DNA of 23,222 bases from CAYLHU01 sp964383715. Lineage in GTDB: Bacteria > Patescibacteriota > Minisyncoccia > Minisyncoccales > CG1-02-41-26. Of this stretch, positions 21,631 to 23,222 are shown piece by piece. The stretch lies in contig CAYLHU010000005.1 in assembly GCA_964383715.1 (NCBI GenBank), forward strand, positions 1-23,222, in the 5' to 3' direction. How positions within the stretch are numbered: position 1 is the stretch's first letter; every line of letters starts with the position of its first letter. Made by a program: the position numbers and the translations under genes. The notes beneath the pieces are model-generated. The model was not told the DNA's origin. It searched no databases and was given only the letters and a program-made list of their open reading frames with translations.

Positions 21631-21646
21631 TTTCCCCCTCCTTTTC

Positions 21647-23029
21647 CTACTTTAATTCACTGTATAATTTTTGTCTAATTAAGTTTATTTCCGATAAAAC
21701 ATTGTCATTTTCTTTTATTTCTTTAACAATCTTATTGTAAGCATAAATTATGGTTGTGTGGTCTTTCCCATCGAATTTTCTTCCAATTGAAGGGAATGAC
21801 TCGTTTAGGTCTTCCCTTAAAATATACATCGCTACCTGCCTTGGCCTGACAATCTCTTTTTTTCTGGTTTTTGAAAACAAGTCCCTTTCTTTTAGGTTAT
21901 AAAATTCAGATATGGTCTTAATTATTTTCTTAAAATCAGTTCTTTTTCGAGGAATATTGATTAAATTACTTAAAAGTTTTTTTGCCGTTTCAACGTCGGG
22001 GGACTTATTATTAAATTTCTCAAAAAATATTAACCTATTTAAAGCCCCCTCCATTTCTCTGATGTTGCTCCTAATATTGGTGGCGATGTATTCTAAAACA
22101 TTTGTTTTTAAATTAACATTTTTCTCGACGCATTTTTCCTTTAATATCGCCAATCTTGTTTCGAGGTCGGGGGTCCCTATATCACTTATCATTCCCCCTT
22201 CAAATCTTGACATTAACCTTCCCTCTATGGCGGGAATGGCCTTAGGTGGCCTATCTGATGAAAGAATTATCTGTTTTTGGGACTGATAAAAAATATTAAA
22301 TATATGAAAAAATTCTTCTTGGGATTTTTCTTTGCCGGCGAAAAATTGGACATCGTCTATAATTAAAACATCGCTTTCTCTTAGATTTTTTTTAAATTCG
22401 GCAATACTATGGTCTCTTATGGCGCTCACTATTCCCGAAACGAATCTTTCACAGGGGATATATCTAACTTTTTTTTCAGGAAAAAGAGTATCTATTTTAT
22501 TTCCGGTGGCCTGTAAAAGATGGGTTTTCCCCAGCCCCACATCTCCATAAAGAAATAAGGGATTATAAGCAGTGCCCGGATTTTCGGAGATAGCCCAGCT
22601 CACAGCGTGAGACATCTCATTAAACTTTCCAACAATAAAATTATCAAAATTATAATGAGGATTAAGATTGGTCTTTTGGTTAACAGATAATTCCTGAAAA
22701 GGGAGCTGATTCACATCTTCTTTATTTTCTTCTACATCTTTTTTAGATGATGTTTGTGTTTTAATAAAAACCCTTTTTTCTTGTCCGACTAAGAATTTAA
22801 CATTTTTAGTATCTTTATCTAACTCTCTTATAATTTTTAATATCAGAGAAGAATATTTATTATCTATCCACTCTTTAGAAAACGAATTCTCAACGGAAAT
22901 GACAACCTCTCCCTTTTCTCTAGAGGAAATTTTAGTATTCTTAAACCAGGTAGCAAAATTTGCTCGAGAAATAGAAAACTGAATTTGGGCTAAAACACTT
23001 TGCCAAAGTTCCTCATTGCTTTTGATCAT
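21647..23029 (-). CDS. dnaA: chromosomal replication initiator DnaA
   Basis: Binds DnaA boxes and opens the origin, and also acts as a transcription regulator. 460 residues. Domain I is about 1-85 (LWQSVLAQIQFSISRANFATWFKN), followed by a short variable linker to about 120. The AAA+ domain has Walker A GDVGLGKT (162-169), Walker B LIIDD (222-226), sensor ILSSDRPP (255-262) and the arginine-finger region GRLMSRFEGG. The DNA-binding domain IV has RPRQVAMYILRE (395-406) and the signature FDGKDHTTIIYA (419-430). All expected elements are present. A likely promoter upstream (TTGATT, 15 bases, TATAGT) and a near-consensus DnaA box before the start suggest autoregulation. Confidence 0.98.
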   Translation of the reverse strand: MIKSNEELWQSVLAQIQFSISRANFATWFKNTKISSREKGEVVISVENSFSKEWIDNKYSSLILKIIRELDKDTKNVKFLVGQEKRVFIKTQTSSKKDVEENKEDVNQLPFQELSVNQKTNLNPHYNFDNFIVGKFNEMSHAVSWAISENPGTAYNPLFLYGDVGLGKTHLLQATGNKIDTLFPEKKVRYIPCERFVSGIVSAIRDHSIAEFKKNLRESDVLIIDDVQFFAGKEKSQEEFFHIFNIFYQSQKQIILSSDRPPKAIPAIEGRLMSRFEGGMISDIGTPDLETRLAILKEKCVEKNVNLKTNVLEYIATNIRSNIREMEGALNRLIFFEKFNNKSPDVETAKKLLSNLINIPRKRTDFKKIIKTISEFYNLKERDLFSKTRKKEIVRPRQVAMYILREDLNESFPSIGRKFDGKDHTTIIYAYNKIVKEIKENDNVLSEINLIRQKLYSELK

Positions 23030-23222
23030 ATGTTTTTATTATCCACCTTTATTTAAACTATAACAAATCAGTTGAAAAATCAACAAATAATTTTATTGTG
23101 TTAATAAAGTGGAAGAAACTGTTGAAAACATTTTCAAGAAATAATAGTAAATAATTTAAGTATTTTTTTATTTAGGCAATAAAATAATAAAATATTCTTG
23201 ACCAACATTTAAATAAGAGTTA
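23030..23222. other. candidate replication origin and dnaA promoter region
   Basis: AT-rich, gene-free DNA upstream of dnaA. DnaA-box-like sites: TTATCCACC (23039-23047, 8 of 9), TGTTAATAA (23099-23107, 7 of 9 in reverse) and TGTTGAAAA (23120-23128, 7 of 9 in reverse). A minus-strand promoter is possible with -35 TTGATT (23078-23083) and -10 TATAGT (23057-23062). The region is cut by the window end, so its extent is unknown. Confidence 0.4.

Noticed and set aside
21912..22286. 124-residue plus-strand ORF inside dnaA
   Set aside because: Antisense shadow of the AAA+ domain; no family features.

Overview
The window looks like a scaffold piece from a small-genome, AT-rich bacterium of the Candidate Phyla Radiation (Patescibacteria, most likely a Parcubacteria-type lineage). 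This is an inference from overall character: short intergenic spaces, shortened core enzymes (MurE without its N-terminal domain, a stand-alone 5'-3' exonuclease, a pilus-type ATPase without its N-terminal domain), few Shine-Dalgarno sequences, tRNAs without an encoded CCA, a lamin-tail surface protein and a PBP1A-like enzyme. Four runs of exactly 100 N (1143-1242, 7959-8058, 8400-8499, 8554-8653) are scaffold gaps; three of the four lie inside repeats.

Layout. 1-1142: 3' part of ftsH, truncated by the window edge and a gap. 1252-1790: tRNA-Ile(UAU) and tRNA-Val(GAC) flanking a dense array of small hairpins. 2066-3497: a LOG/SLOG-type protein, a two-helix membrane protein of unknown function and tRNA-Arg(CCG). 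3558-7266: murE, rpsT, holA, mutM. 7309-9493: two paralogous stand-alone response regulators set in two kinds of repeat, about 102-136 bp leader units carrying an 18-codon micro-ORF, and palindromic hairpin units. 9494-12631: PAS-histidine kinase, 5'-3' exonuclease and tsaE, all minus. 12688-17747: plus-strand block with a DHH-family pseudoenzyme, a GspE/PilB-type ATPase, a NUDIX hydrolase, a structured intergenic element, a lamin-tail surface protein, yebC and a possible nuclease-fold protein. 17837-18128: a self-contained transcription unit (consensus sigma70 promoter, 55-residue very acidic protein, perfect terminator). 18133-20214: bifunctional penicillin-binding protein. 20238-23029: dnaN and dnaA on the minus strand, with candidate origin sequence in both neighbouring intergenic regions.

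How the genes relate. dnaA, dnaN, holA and the exonuclease serve replication; mutM serves base-excision repair. murE and the PBP build peptidoglycan. rpsT, tsaE and the three tRNAs serve translation. The kinase and two CheY-like receivers probably form one phosphorelay, but no DNA-binding output domain is present in the window.

The least ordinary material is non-coding. A family of hairpins with variable stems but an almost constant three-base loop (TTC, or GAA on the other strand) is scattered through at least five intergenic regions. The response-regulator leaders are tandemly repeated and each repeat holds an intact short reading frame that starts with the same five residues as the regulators. 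Heptanucleotide tandem repeats recur in intergenic DNA and inside murE. All family assignments come from reading motifs by eye; no database search was run.
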